Positions 30,695-41,613 of a stretch of 64,000 bases of DNA are shown piece after piece (position 1 is the stretch's first letter; each line of letters opens with the position of its first letter). The DNA comes from Phymatolithon calcareum. Its lineage: Eukaryota; Rhodophyta; Florideophyceae; Hapalidiales. Position numbers and translations under genes: made by a program. The notes under the pieces were generated by a model, which saw only the letters and a list, made by a program, of their open reading frames with translations, made no database searches and had not been told where the DNA came from. Where the stretch lies: NCBI GenBank assembly GCA_977006965.1, contig OZ345354.1, forward strand, positions 434,001-498,000, given 5' to 3'.

Positions 30695-31845
30695 TGTGAT
30701 GAACCGTGTAGTTACAGACTACATTTCATCCATGGTCCCAGTGATGGATGTTGACTAGCCTTCTTTTTCTAGCCGGGCTGATAGCGAGGAGTTTGCAGAC
30801 CAAGAGTGAGAAATGATCACGGTCTTCCATATTTCAGAGAAGGGAAATTACCTTTGCTGCCCGTCCCTCTTTCTGACCTTGTGAAACGAGAATGCAGGAT
30901 GGACTCCCTACTGGGAACTAGTTTTAATAGTTCGTTCGTTGTTTTTACTTCAAATATCCTGTTCACCCACTCGGTAGACATTACAGCCGAAAAACTTGCA
31001 TCCGGTGCAGAATTCTCGCTTTGAAGGCTATTTCCAGAGAAAAGTATCGTCACTCACTCATCAACGGCGCTATGCGGCTCGTCGAGCAGCCCCCAAGTCC
31101 CTCGCGTTGAGCCACTGGTCCAAACATGCCTTAAGATTTGAGCACAATGTCGGCGTTCATCGTTAGACATTATCGCAGCGTGAGGAGGTAAGCACTGTAT
31201 ACAATTGCGCGTCTACGTTGGGCACAAGCACCTACGCTTGCTCTCCTCCTTCCACGGTATTGCGTCGTGTGCAAGATTTACCACGAACACTTTGAGTATC
31301 ACAACGTCTGGGCAAGTCCAAGCATAGCTTGTAGTTACATATCTACCTTTGATAGTGTTTAGACACACTATATAACGCGGTTGTGGCCACCTTCTGGGGG
31401 ATGAAGAGCAACTAAAGCAAGAGCGACTAGAGCCAGAGCAACCATAACAACAACTCTCTTCAGATGGCCCAGAAGCAGCGATAGCTTCTGGGCTATCAAG
31501 GTGGGTATCGTTTGGTCAAGGGGATATGTGTTGATTTACTTTTAAAAGCTCCCAAGGCCTCTCTTCAAGAGTAACAGGGCCGCTTTTGCACGATTTTCTA
31601 AGCTAACGTTCGTATCAGGTTGCGACACTCATCTACAGCATACAGCAAAAAGATGATGCCACATGGCTTACCAATGAACTCGTGCCCACGGTAAGTCTCG
31701 AATTGATCTTGCACCAGTGGATCTTGTTGCGGTGATTAGGGAAGTTAAACAGAAACGGAAAAAATAGTTGGAGCGTTAACTTAAAGTTGGCTCACAACTG
31801 AAAGCCTATAGAAGTTTGTGAGGAGGTATGCCAGCCAGGGTACAG
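30695..31845. other. Anonymous DNA
   Basis: No supported gene. A 10-bp-arm hairpin (GCCCAGAAGC / GCTTCTGGGC, 7-base loop) is at 31467-31493. Short frames on both strands are unremarkable. Confidence 0.4.
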
Positions 31846-32232
31846 CTATGGACGGCCAGTGAAAATCCCGGTCGACAAGTCGAATGAACTACAAGGAGTG
31901 TTACGTATAAGGGACAGAACAGCGCGGTTGAGATGCCTGAGATTTCTTTTCAACAGAGCTCCTTCGTGGAGAAAATCAGTTTTAGCGAAGTACTTTGGGT
32001 CTGGTGTTGTGGTTGAGCTCGTTGTGCTCCAACGCACACTACGGTGCATGAAGATGGACCTAGAAACAGAATACGAATGCGAAAGACTCACTCGAGCCCT
32101 TACAGGGCGAGAAATTCGGATTAAGGAGATATTAGGGCGCTAGTAGAGAGATGACTGTGGAAGACAGCGAGAAGCTGCCCTGTTAATCAAATTGAGGTTT
32201 TGGGAGCATTTAAAATAAATCAACATATAACC
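31846..32232 (+). mobile_element. LINE ORF2 C-terminus and 3' end
   Basis: The frame 31859-32143 encodes GVLRIRDRTARLRCLRFLFNRAPSW, the basic C-terminal region also found in LINEs at 21440-21683 and (minus) 35825-36200. It ends with TTTAAAATAAATCAAC, the common LINE 3' end. Left border not clear. Confidence 0.7.
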
Positions 32233-32269
32233 CCTCTTCGTTGCAAAGCCGACAAGGCCGGACAAAGGA

Positions 32270-32590
32270 ATCTTCGCTCGGACGGTCGAAGATCTTACGC
32301 GGCAAGCGATTGTATGAGGTCGAGAATCTGTGGATCGATGTCAGCGGCTCTTCGACAAAATGAAGAATCCAGAGATTTATAGACACCTCCCTAGAGTGGA
32401 CAAGCGTTGCCTGGTCCGCCATGTACTGCCGCAATGCGTCAGACGAACGTGAGAATCAGTCTTTGTTGACGTACGAGCCTAATCGTACTAGCTATAGTAT
32501 AGATAGCTAATAGTAGAATAGAGTGGAAGAATCTGCGGCCCTCGAAACGCTCCTAGCCCCACTAGGGGAAAAGCAAATTGAATACACGAA
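32270..32590 (+). mobile_element. RTE-like LINE terminal fragment next to a dispersed coding-like block
   Basis: 32395-32580 aligns with the RTE-like fragment at 17160-17340 (GCCTGGTCCGCCA, CAATGCGTCAGAC, then AATAGAGTGGAA, CCACTAGGGGAAAA). 32270-32370 is the SVDRCQRLFD block seen in opposite orientation at 8690 and 43495. Confidence 0.5.
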
Positions 32591-32948
32591 TGGCCTTCTT
32601 TGCGGTCACATTTCGGAGCTATGGGAGAGGTTCTTCCCTCATTTCGTGCCTGTAATTCGCACCGCGGAACGGGTATGGGCAAGTACAGGAAATCAGTGGA
32701 AATGAGTGAAAAAGCATCTAAGCTGAAAAATCTCTGCAGCGAAGGCAACCTCTTCCTCGTCTAAATCATGAAAATTCAAGCCACCGGACTACTCAGCGTC
32801 CTGGATCATTCCACGTGCAATAGTAACAGCTGTTCAATAGGTTTAACAACTTTCTTTTCACCACACGGGAAGTGACCAGCAAGGACTACTCTCTCGCTCT
32901 GTGAACACTCTATATTATAGAATATTCATCTATAATGTGTGCAGTAAA
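32591..32948. other. Anonymous DNA left of hAT
   Basis: No gene or element recognised. It ends with GCAGTAAA, the left target duplication of the next element. Confidence 0.4.
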
Positions 32949-35294
32949 TATTATTTTTATTGTTTTCATTGCAATTTATTGAAATATAATACAATAAAGC
33001 CTTAATTGCCCTGAGAGGTACTTATTGCAATAATTATTGCAAAAGTAATGGCATATGATCGAAAATCAAGGTACATCCTTGCCCTCCTCGGCGCTGGCAA
33101 GATCATCGTACACCGCTGCGGTACAGGATCTGTAAGGGAAATTTACGGAAAAGGGTTATAGAAGCTCCCCACACAGTTTACGTATTGCCACCTGAATCTG
33201 CGGCATCCAATTGCTGTCAGGAATTCTGCTCTGTTATCGATGCCTCTAGATAATTACAGACACGTCGACCGGCATTGACTCGGAAATTGCTCCCGAATGC
33301 TGTCTTGCTCACGCGATCTCTTGGACTTCACACTCCTGCGAATTGCTCTGCCAAAACACTACGTCCAGAATGTCAAGGAATGGACGCAAACCAGGCACAA
33401 AAGAAGTTGTTAAGGTGCTAACGCAGAAGCTACGTGAAGAAGAACGCGATATGCAGTCTCGCAGAACCAGAATATCACGCTATAAGGTGCCTTTTATCAT
33501 CCTTCTCTTCCCGAAAGGTGCTGACTGCCGGGACAAGAGTGAAATCGCTTTTGAAAAAGGAAAGGGGTATGCTAACCCATACAGCCACTTGAAGAGTTGA
33601 TATCTGGAGGAAGCGAAGATCACGTTTTTCAGGTCTACAGAGATGCGCTGGCCAGTCTACGGCGCCACCAAGCAAGCTCGTTTATCGCCACTTACTCACC
33701 AATGGCATTTCTCGCAAGTGAAAAGGGAAAGAACATGTACGGGTACATTAGACTTGGAGTTACATGTCATTGCCGGTGTCACATGTTCAAAGCGAGGAAT
33801 ATCGCAAGTTTTCGTGCTTCCGTGAGAAGTTCTCAACTCGGATATTCAAGGAGACATTATTCAGGCTCTTTGAGCTCGTCGAACTGCGAATCAGAGACGA
33901 TATTTCTGATACCAAAGGAGCCATTATGCATGATGGCTGGAACGCCAATGGGACACATTACTTGGGTGTATACGGCTTTTTCATGAGACGTGTGAAGATG
34001 CTGGAAAGAAGCACCGCGCGCGAGATTGAAGAGCTCGCTATTGTGCTTCTGTCTGTGAGTCCTATTGCGAAAGTAGAAGATGATGATGTTCAAGGAGCCA
34101 TGTCGGATCTTGAAACCACTACGTTCAACGCACACGCTCACGTGCGTCAACTAGAAGACGTGTTCAACTCCTTCGGAGTCAACGTGCATACCTGGGCAGT
34201 TTGTCAGGTTGCCGAAAACTGCAATGTCAATAAGTCAGTCATAAGCTCAACCTAGAGGTGAACAAGATGGTTGTCAGTGACGATAGACTCCAAGCAGCGA
34301 TAGACTCAGTGCATGCAACGATGAAGAACTGCAAAAAACTGAAGAACCGAGCAATACTATGCAACATTACTGAATTGGCTCCAGTTATGTATAATGAGAC
34401 ACGTTCGTCCGGAAAGTATCATATGCTCAAGCGCTTCAACCGCATACGCGAGCAGTTAATCGACGCGGCAAAGGCGGAAGGAGCAACGATAGCTATGGAC
34501 GAGAGCGAGCAGTTCCGCAACAAATCTATGCTCTACACAAGTCAGTTTAATCAAATCAACCAGGTAACTGTAGAACTACAGAAGCGCTGTGCTTCGTTGT
34601 CGGACTGTCGCTTAGCTCTTGATGAGTTGATTTCAGCAGTCGATCAGTGCAAGTACGGTGTCAGCTTGGAAAACACTACATTGCATCACGTGCATCAATT
34701 GTGTGTGAACCAACATTCGAGTCGGGAGTTGTTAAGATACAGCGCAGTGAGTCCGATACTATGACAAGTGAAGAGAAGGATGCATGCAAGAAGCTCAAAC
34801 AGGAACACGATGACGGTATAACAAGCTCCATCCGCGCATCGGGAGGAGGCCGGCTGTCGATGGCGGAAAGAATTGCCGTGAAAAAGCGCAAGCGTATCGA
34901 GGTCCGTGAGACTTATATAAATTGCGACTTTGTTCTTAGATCAACTGCCGAGGTGGAGAGGCTTTGGTTGGTGGCCAAGAATGCTTTGACAGACAATCGC
35001 AAGAGGATGACCCCGTTATTACCAGAAGCCCTGCTGTTTTTTAAAGAGAACAAAGGTTACTGGGACCAGCAATCGGTCTCCTTGGCGATGAGCACTGCCC
35101 GGAACGTAAGAGTCATCCAAGGCGTGAGTGAAGACATGGCGCAGGAGGACCTGAATTAGATTCTGTTATTGCAATTGGTATTAGAAGATATTGCAATTCT
35201 TATTGCCTTCAACCTTGCATTATTGGTATTGGTATTGCAATTGCTATTGCATCATGTGCCCGAATAAATAAAAATAATATTGGTACTATCCCCG
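32949..35294 (+). mobile_element. hAT element, second near full-length copy
   Basis: 8-bp duplication GCAGTAAA at 32941-32948 and 35295-35302. Nearly identical to 22885-25254, but the outer few bases of the left inverted repeat are missing. Internal differences are a 40-bp deletion at about 34240 and an intact 3' coding end. Confidence 0.87.
33343..35159 (+). pseudogene. hAT transposase, broken differently
   Basis: It shares with the 22885 copy the TGA that ends the BED-like frame (33598-33600). It has lost 40 bases between two AGTC words (after NVNKSV), which shifts the frame. It retains the C-terminal tail LLPEALLFFKENKGYWDQQSV followed by AMSTARN, the hAT dimerisation region, and ends at 35159. 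Since both copies carry the same TGA, the defect probably predates their transposition. Confidence 0.8.
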
Positions 35295-35302
35295 GCAGTA
35301 AA

Positions 35303-35757
35303 TGTATAACAATACTGTAGCAGTTCGCAACCAATGTAACCAGTTACGGTTTAACCTTGGCTGCAGGAGCGCTCATAGAGTCAAGCCGGGGTCCAAAGCA
35401 ATATCAGATGTTGCATTTCAGAATCAGCGGATGCTGTTCATTCTAAAATGCTGACACCGACGCTAGTCAAGTCTTCCGTCGCCTGACTGATTGCAGACTG
35501 CGCCGAGGCTAAAGAAAGCAATCGTCTGAGAGATGCAGCAAAGAGCGGAATAGCATTTAGTACCGTTGCTTAGTGTCCAAAAACAACAGTAATCTCTATC
35601 ATATACAGCTGGTTCGTGTCACGTCGATTTCGCCTATCGTTGCTCCTGATCACTCTTTGCACCAAAAGCGCTCATATTTTTCAACTGTGCGGTTTGAGAG
35701 CCGGTCGCGTTTAAAAGTATAACTTCACAAAAATGCGGTTGCTCTCTTGCAATGCAC
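35303..35757. other. Anonymous DNA right of hAT
   Basis: No gene or element recognised. Confidence 0.4.
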
Positions 35758-36525
35758 GAAGGGGATATATGTTCATTTATTTTAAAAGCACCCAAGACCT
35801 CACTTTGAGTAACGGGGCAGCTTCTCAATTACCGCATTCATTTCCTAACATTTCCTTGATTCGAGTTTCTCTCCATATGAGAGTTCGAGTTAGTCTTTTG
35901 CATTCATATTCAGTCTCTTTGTCCATCATCTTAGACCCGAGTATGCGTTGGAGTGCAATAAGCTCAATTGCAGCACCGGGTCCGAAATACTCGCCGAGGA
36001 TTGATTTCCTCCACAACGGAGCTCTGTTAAAAATCAGTCTTAGGCATCTTAGCCTTGTCGTCCTGTCCCTTATTTGTAACACTCCTAGCAACTTCTTATG
36101 CTTGTTTATCAGTATTTTCACTGAGCGATCCTCTTCGCATTTTTGCCACACTTGGATTGCATCTTCTAATCGCCGCTTCTTTGACACTTTACCTTCTTCA
36201 GCTTGTTTCAATACTTTGCTGAGGTGCTCCTCGTTTCTGAGATAGTTAATGTCCTTCGATACTTCTGTCATATCCTCCTGTCTTCCTCGGTATTCTTCTG
36301 CCTGTTCCAGGTACGTTTTCCGTTTTAACAGGCTTAAAGCAAACCTTTCCGCTTGGTGAGTCCTCCTCACCTCCGGACTCTCTAGCCGACAGAGCACTCT
36401 CATTCGATTTTTTCGATGCTCCGCATATTTCCCGAAGACATACTTGTAAAAAAGACCTTCTGCTGCCTCAATTGCTGATAGCAACCGCTTCGTCATGGGA
36501 GTCAGATGACTTGCATACTACCACT
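35758..36525 (-). mobile_element. 5'-truncated LINE, minus strand
   Basis: Minus-strand frame 36496-35825 encodes TKRLLSAIEAAEGLFYKYVF, then RVLCRLESPEVRRTH, a Lys/Glu-rich coiled region and RLRCLRLIFNRAPLW, the ORF2 C-terminus. It is uninterrupted, where the plus-strand copy at 21018-21683 has a TAA and a deletion. The 3' end TTTTAAAATAAATG lies at about 35770. The target duplication is not clear. Confidence 0.8.
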
Positions 36526-38619
36526 TGGGGAGAATCAACGACTTGAAAATCCTGATTCATGTTTCAGGGTGGGCAATGCACGCAGCAGCGCCTGATAAGA
36601 TACCGTCTGGTTTGCGATCCAATGATCTCGCTAATAGTGGCTTTCCAAGACTCTCGGTTAGGTCTTCCGTTAGCATCTCGAAAAATCATGGGCTCCGGCG
36701 ACAAGACGCCACGATCATGCCTCACAGAGCACCACGACCGTCGGTGAGTTCCAGGCCATTATTCGATCTAGGAATATCTTGGTTTGCAAGCCCGCAGCAA
36801 GATGTAGAACCGGATTCCCGGACGGGTGCGCCGCGCGATGTGGCGTGCTTAGTTAAGTTCCATTGACGTTTTCTAAGCACGACTAGAGCCCTTTTCCCGC
36901 TGTATGATACAGTACATCTGGCAGTGTCCGGCCGGATAGAGGAGAAGAATGTCAATCTCGCCTTGATGCATATGGCGTAATTGTGCTGGTCCTGGACGTG
37001 TCGGTCTTCTAGCACTCTCGGAAAAAATGTAGCAAGTGCACTACACCCTTTGTCGGTGCATACACATCAACGATCACAGTCGGCTGCACGCGCAGCCGTG
37101 TGAACGTATACATTCGGATGCTCAAACACGCTCAACGTGCACTCTCGACTATGCACACACTCTGCACGGGCGATGATTGACTTCTGTTCCACACACAAAT
37201 AGCGCGTAACGCTTTCGCGTTACGCACACTATGAGCAAAGCGCCAATAGAACTGATCGTGGCCCACGACACACGATCTAGCCTTTGCGCAGTGGCGCAGA
37301 TTATTTCCGAAAAGAAGAAGAAAGTAGATTTTTATTTAAAAGTTACCAACGCATCTGCTGACGCTTGGGGCAACTTTTCGAATGCCAAGTAAATTTGGAT
37401 TGATTCTGTCCTAGGAAGGGGTTCGTAGTGGGTGTTCCACAGTTCGGTGGTCTACAAAAACCCACCTCTGGTCCCCTTAGGGGCCTCGAGGGTTGTTTCC
37501 GAAAAGCAAGTCTTTTGATCTACTCCAGTATTCCAAAAAAATACTCCAATAATGTACGACAGATTTCACTATGGTTTAGAGCACGCAGTCATGCCGTTTT
37601 CCGAAGTGGATGTCAGTAGTAAAAACCAATGTCGAACTCAACCTATTCAACCAAAGCTGCCACTCGTGCTTTCGCACCGGCATACAATTCTACCGGAACC
37701 ATGTGCACTTTGTGCCACAAGCGCGTTTCTGCGACGGAGAACATCCAGCAATGAGATCACCTGCTGGTCATTTGGCATCAGACCGCTTACGTGAGCGGTA
37801 TTCTTCCAAATGGATATTTTTTTTTGAGATGTGACAGTTACCAGCAATTCTTTCACAAATTGTCAACAAAAAAATAAGAGCTTTTCATCTCTCAGTCTCG
37901 TTCCACCGAATCCAAAAAAGTCTTTCTAATACAATAGCCTAGAATTCGGTCCTCTCGAAAAAGATCTGACGTCGCAATTTTTGTGTCCCCCTTCGGTGGC
38001 GCATGAGTCAAAATTGACGTCTAAAGTTGCTTTCCGTGATTGATCATCATTACAGGTTGCCACTGCGATTTGTATCGCGTACTATTCCTATGCAATGCAG
38101 CCGGAAGCCAGCCCAAGTGTAGCAGCGTAGCATCCATGTTCCTCGGTTCCTTCGCTATCGTTCGAACGTTTCTTCAACACTTACAGTATCTGATGCATAA
38201 AAATATCTCAACGTTTGCATATGATATCCATATCCTACAGGAGCGTCGCGATGGAGGCTGTCTGGTTCCTGAACCACAGTTTCACTATGGATCGTGCTGC
38301 CTCAGTAGTCAGAGGTACTGCTTAACGTGCCAGGAGACTCGATTACAGGATGCCGTATAGCTTATTGATGGCCTTGTTTTTGGACAGCCGCAGTTACTAC
38401 CCTTTTCGAAGAACACCCTTTGTCGGAGCAGCAAGGCCAGAGACGGTGCGGAGGTATGGCGATCTTCTTAGATTTGCCCACCTCAATCCTCCCATCACCT
38501 ACCTCTAGAGATCATACACTGCGTGCAGACCACCGATGATGGCATACACGCCTGTACAAGACAACTACCGCCGGTGACCCGCATGGATCGATACCCTTTG
38601 TTATTTCGCGGCGGCACAT
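36526..38619. other. Anonymous region with small hairpins and a LINE end
   Basis: No supported gene. It contains a 7-bp hairpin at 37081-37098 (CGGCTGC / GCAGCCG), a 9-bp hairpin at 37204-37225 (GCGTAACGC / GCGTTACGC, loop TTTC) and a minus-strand LINE 3' end at about 37310-37395. Frames are short and unconserved. Confidence 0.4.
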
Positions 38620-38940
38620 CCGGTGGCAGCCGGAAAGCGACCACGCGCGATGACATCCGGGCGTTGCTCGACATCGCTAAAGACTGTCTTGGAGCCGCAA
38701 CCAGTGGCAGTCGAGAAGCAGCGTCGCGCGAAGGATTCTCGTGCCGAGCCATAGTCGCTCGGCACAGTCTCGAGCCGCAACCAGCGGCAGTTGAGGAGCG
38801 GCCGCGCACTAAGACGCTCCCGCAACAACCTAAGTCGCCCGACAGCGTCCGGCGCCACAACCGGTGGCCGCTTGTAAGAACCAAGGACGTCTTCCGGATG
38901 ATTTCCATGCGACCCTCTCACCGGGTTGCGCCACGCGGCG
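38620..38940. repeat. GC-rich 80-bp degenerate tandem array
   Basis: Four units begin CCGGTGGCAG (38620), CCAGTGGCAG (38701), CCAGCGGCAG (38781) and CCGGTGGCCG (38861), so the period is 80-81 bases. Units share GCCGCAACC-type junctions but have drifted. The period is not a multiple of three, so the open frames across it on both strands are probably accidental. Confidence 0.7.
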
Positions 38941-39460
38941 CTACGCTGCGAGAGGCCGAGATTTTGTGCCTCAGATTCACGGGTGCGCACACCCGGCGGC
39001 GGTTGCCTGAACCGAGACGTGAACCGCGCGTAAGGCAGCGAACAGCGTGAGGAGCTCTTTGGTACACCGGCTGTCCGTTTCCCATAAGGAATCGTGCGAT
39101 ATCTGATTTCTCGGCGGAAGTTTGACAGGTGAGCTTTTCGAGTTGGCAGCCCGCGTTTTTTTGTTGACCACCCACCCACCCTTCCTAGTTTTTTGTAGTA
39201 GTGGTGAAGCTATCGCACGGCTACAACTACGGCAATCCGGTTCTCCGACAAGCGGTGCTTGTCCGGTAGGAGGTTCCTAAGAGTTACAGGACGGTGGTCC
39301 GGGAGAAGCGCGACGCAGCTCGCCTTCTCTGGGGAGCTAGATCGTTGGATGCCGTGAAAGCAAAGTCGCCAAAATTTCGGTTTTATGTTTCGAATAAAAC
39401 CGCAGATCTTTTTAAAGTCTGTCAAGGCAGGCAGTCTCCAAGCCAACCTCGCTATCACAA
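38941..39460. other. Region left of duplication copy 2
   Basis: GC-rich to about 39175, then mixed. No supported gene. The frame entering the duplication from about 39385 joins smoothly to the first duplicated frame (TRDILRFQILLGRG). Copy 2 may therefore hold a little more of the ancestral coding unit than copy 1. Confidence 0.35.
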
Positions 39461-40322
39461 GAGATATTCTGCGTTTCCAAATATTGCTTGGACGGGGTCC
39501 TGAAGTTGTCAAACTTGGAGATGCGCCGTCCGAAGAGCGAATTCGATACATCAGCTTTATATTGTGGTCGCCTTAGAAGCGAACAGCAACTGCAATGGAT
39601 GTGTGTTCAAGCCGTATACAACTGTCGCCAGAGCAACAATCTTACTTTGGGGATGTCCTTGAGATGAGGACAATGACGGACAAGGGCATATCGTCGCAGA
39701 GCGCATGTAAGGAATACGCGTGCCGAGTTCTTGTTGCCTTCCCATACACGATGATTCTGGCGAGCTCCGGAAACAATGCCACTTGGAGCCGTCTGTCTTG
39801 ACCCATCAAGCGATCCCTTTTGAAGCTGACGAAGCTTGGTCAGTCGTGAAACGGACTATCAACAAGCAACGAGTAAACGTTCTGATGCTCGTAGAGCCGA
39901 TCGACAGAATTCATAGACGTGAAAAAGGCATACGCCATCAATCTCTATGGTTGCAACTTTTCACCACTGTCGCACATGGAACGAGATAGTGGCTCCGATT
40001 CATTGGGGACAAAGAAAACAATGGACAACTCGATGCTACGCTATACTTTGGACTCTATCGCTCTAGCGCGCTGGAAGTGCAAGTTGGGTCTCCCTCCTCC
40101 CTGTCCGTTGACTGACAGTTGGAGATCGTTGGCCGTTTGATTACCCAGTAATATGGTTTCGTCTGCGCTCCCTTTGCGGCACGCCCTGTTGTTCCCCGAA
40201 GGCCCGCAGGCTTTGATGGCGCGCCCGTACCCAACGGTTTTCTGAAAGGAGACGTATCTGTTTCTTTTCGACTGCAGACCTTTGTTGGAGGTCTAAAATT
40301 GCTCAACGTGCACTTAATTTTT

Positions 40323-40690
40323 TAAATTGCACACGGTTGAAACGTCTTTGGCGAGATACCAGCTGACCGGAGAAGAGACCAAGAAGACCGAAGAAGCACT
40401 GGACCAGCTACTCTTCTTTACCAGTGCCTTTTACGAGGACATGGAATAGAAAAACAAAGGATAAGAATTGCGAGCTCGAATCGCCGCTGAGCGCATAGAG
40501 GACTCTAAGCTTTTCCCACATCCGTCCGATGTGGGTTTTTGCAGCTAGGGCCACGATATACAAGATTGCGGAAGAAGCATATATGAATGTTATACTATGC
40601 TACAAGGCTGTAGCAACCGAAACGCATCTCCCTTACAGTCTAAAGAGTGTTACTGAGAGCGTTTAATAAATACTACTAAAAAAAAAAAAA
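40323..40690 (+). mobile_element. 5'-truncated LINE with poly(A), copy-2 specific
   Basis: 10-bp duplication CTTAATTTTT at 40313-40322 and 40691-40700; copy 1 has one CTTAATTTTT at about 5657. It encodes the last residues of ORF2 (EEALDQLLFFTSAFYEDME), then a 3' UTR, TAATAAATAC and an A-run. It is the same subfamily as 11677-12215. Confidence 0.88.
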
Positions 40691-40700
40691 CTTAATTTTT

Positions 40701-41361
40701 AACCCAAGAAACTCCTTCAGGCTGTTCAATTCTACAGACTCTCTCGAAATTTGCTAGAGCTCCGGTTCCATGACACTTTGCTGCGTTTTTGCGGCGCTAT
40801 CCACCTGTTATGTCCCTCTGCACTACATTGCCATTTTTCCTCACTTGTTCAATAACGCGGGCAGTCTGTAAATGCTTGGCTTCGGATACTTTCCGCTCAA
40901 GTGTGGTCAAGCTTGTCCAACGTGTACATAAAGCCATAGCCGGCCTGTGTCACTACGCAGAACGCACCACGTTAACGTGCTGCATCCGGTGGCGAAAGTA
41001 AGTCTTGGATTCCAGGACATTTCTGAAGCTGTGGAATGTCGAGGCGTGAGGGGTGCCATTATTGCTATCTAGGGGCGTTGTATTTACAGTCAGAAAGCGT
41101 TGTTGCTCACAAGAGGAGGATACATTGTTCCCAACCCTTGCACGGGGCGCTGATGAAAAATGAGGACATGGGCTTGCTTGAATGGTGCTCCATCCACTCA
41201 TTGTTACGATGTGTTTTAACACATAGTAAGGAGTTTTGTGAAATTACAAATCCTACTTTCTGTGGAACAAGGGGTCTGCTGCTCCTTGCTCCACAAAAAG
41301 TAGAACACGAAACCGTTTTCCGGTCCGATTCTGTAGGACAAACTAGAGCGTGTGCGTCCAG
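40701..41361. other. Duplicated receptor 5' flank (copy 2)
   Basis: Collinear with 5670-6562 minus the LINE fragment at 5951. It contains the inverted GGAACAAGG / CCTTG(C/T)TCC pair at about 41266-41294 (6463-6491 in copy 1). It is probably promoter-proximal, with no independent gene seen. Confidence 0.4.
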
Positions 41362-41613
41362 AGCACGGATAGGTGTCCTTGCTCTTCCGTTCCCACTCGC
41401 TCTAACCATCTGCATCCTACCGCTCTCATTGGGGACGAATGTGTCATATCCTGCAAAAACAAACTCCACTGTATGCCTGACTCGCTTTCGCAAGAACGTT
41501 TCTCTGTATTCGGACCTTGTAAAACGAAGGTCTGCTTTCTCTTCCCATCGGAGGTGCCGGTAAGTGCGGAAGCAACAAGTTTTGCCATTTTCGACTTTGG
41601 GTTGAGACCATTG

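Noticed and set aside
37081-37225. Hairpins as parts of a tRNA or other structured RNA
   Set aside because: No cloverleaf or conserved tRNA boxes; isolated short stem-loops only.
38601-39179. 192-codon minus-strand Arg/Pro-rich protein
   Set aside because: Spans a tandem array whose 80-bp period is not a multiple of three, and overlapping frames are open on both strands; likely GC-rich chance frames.
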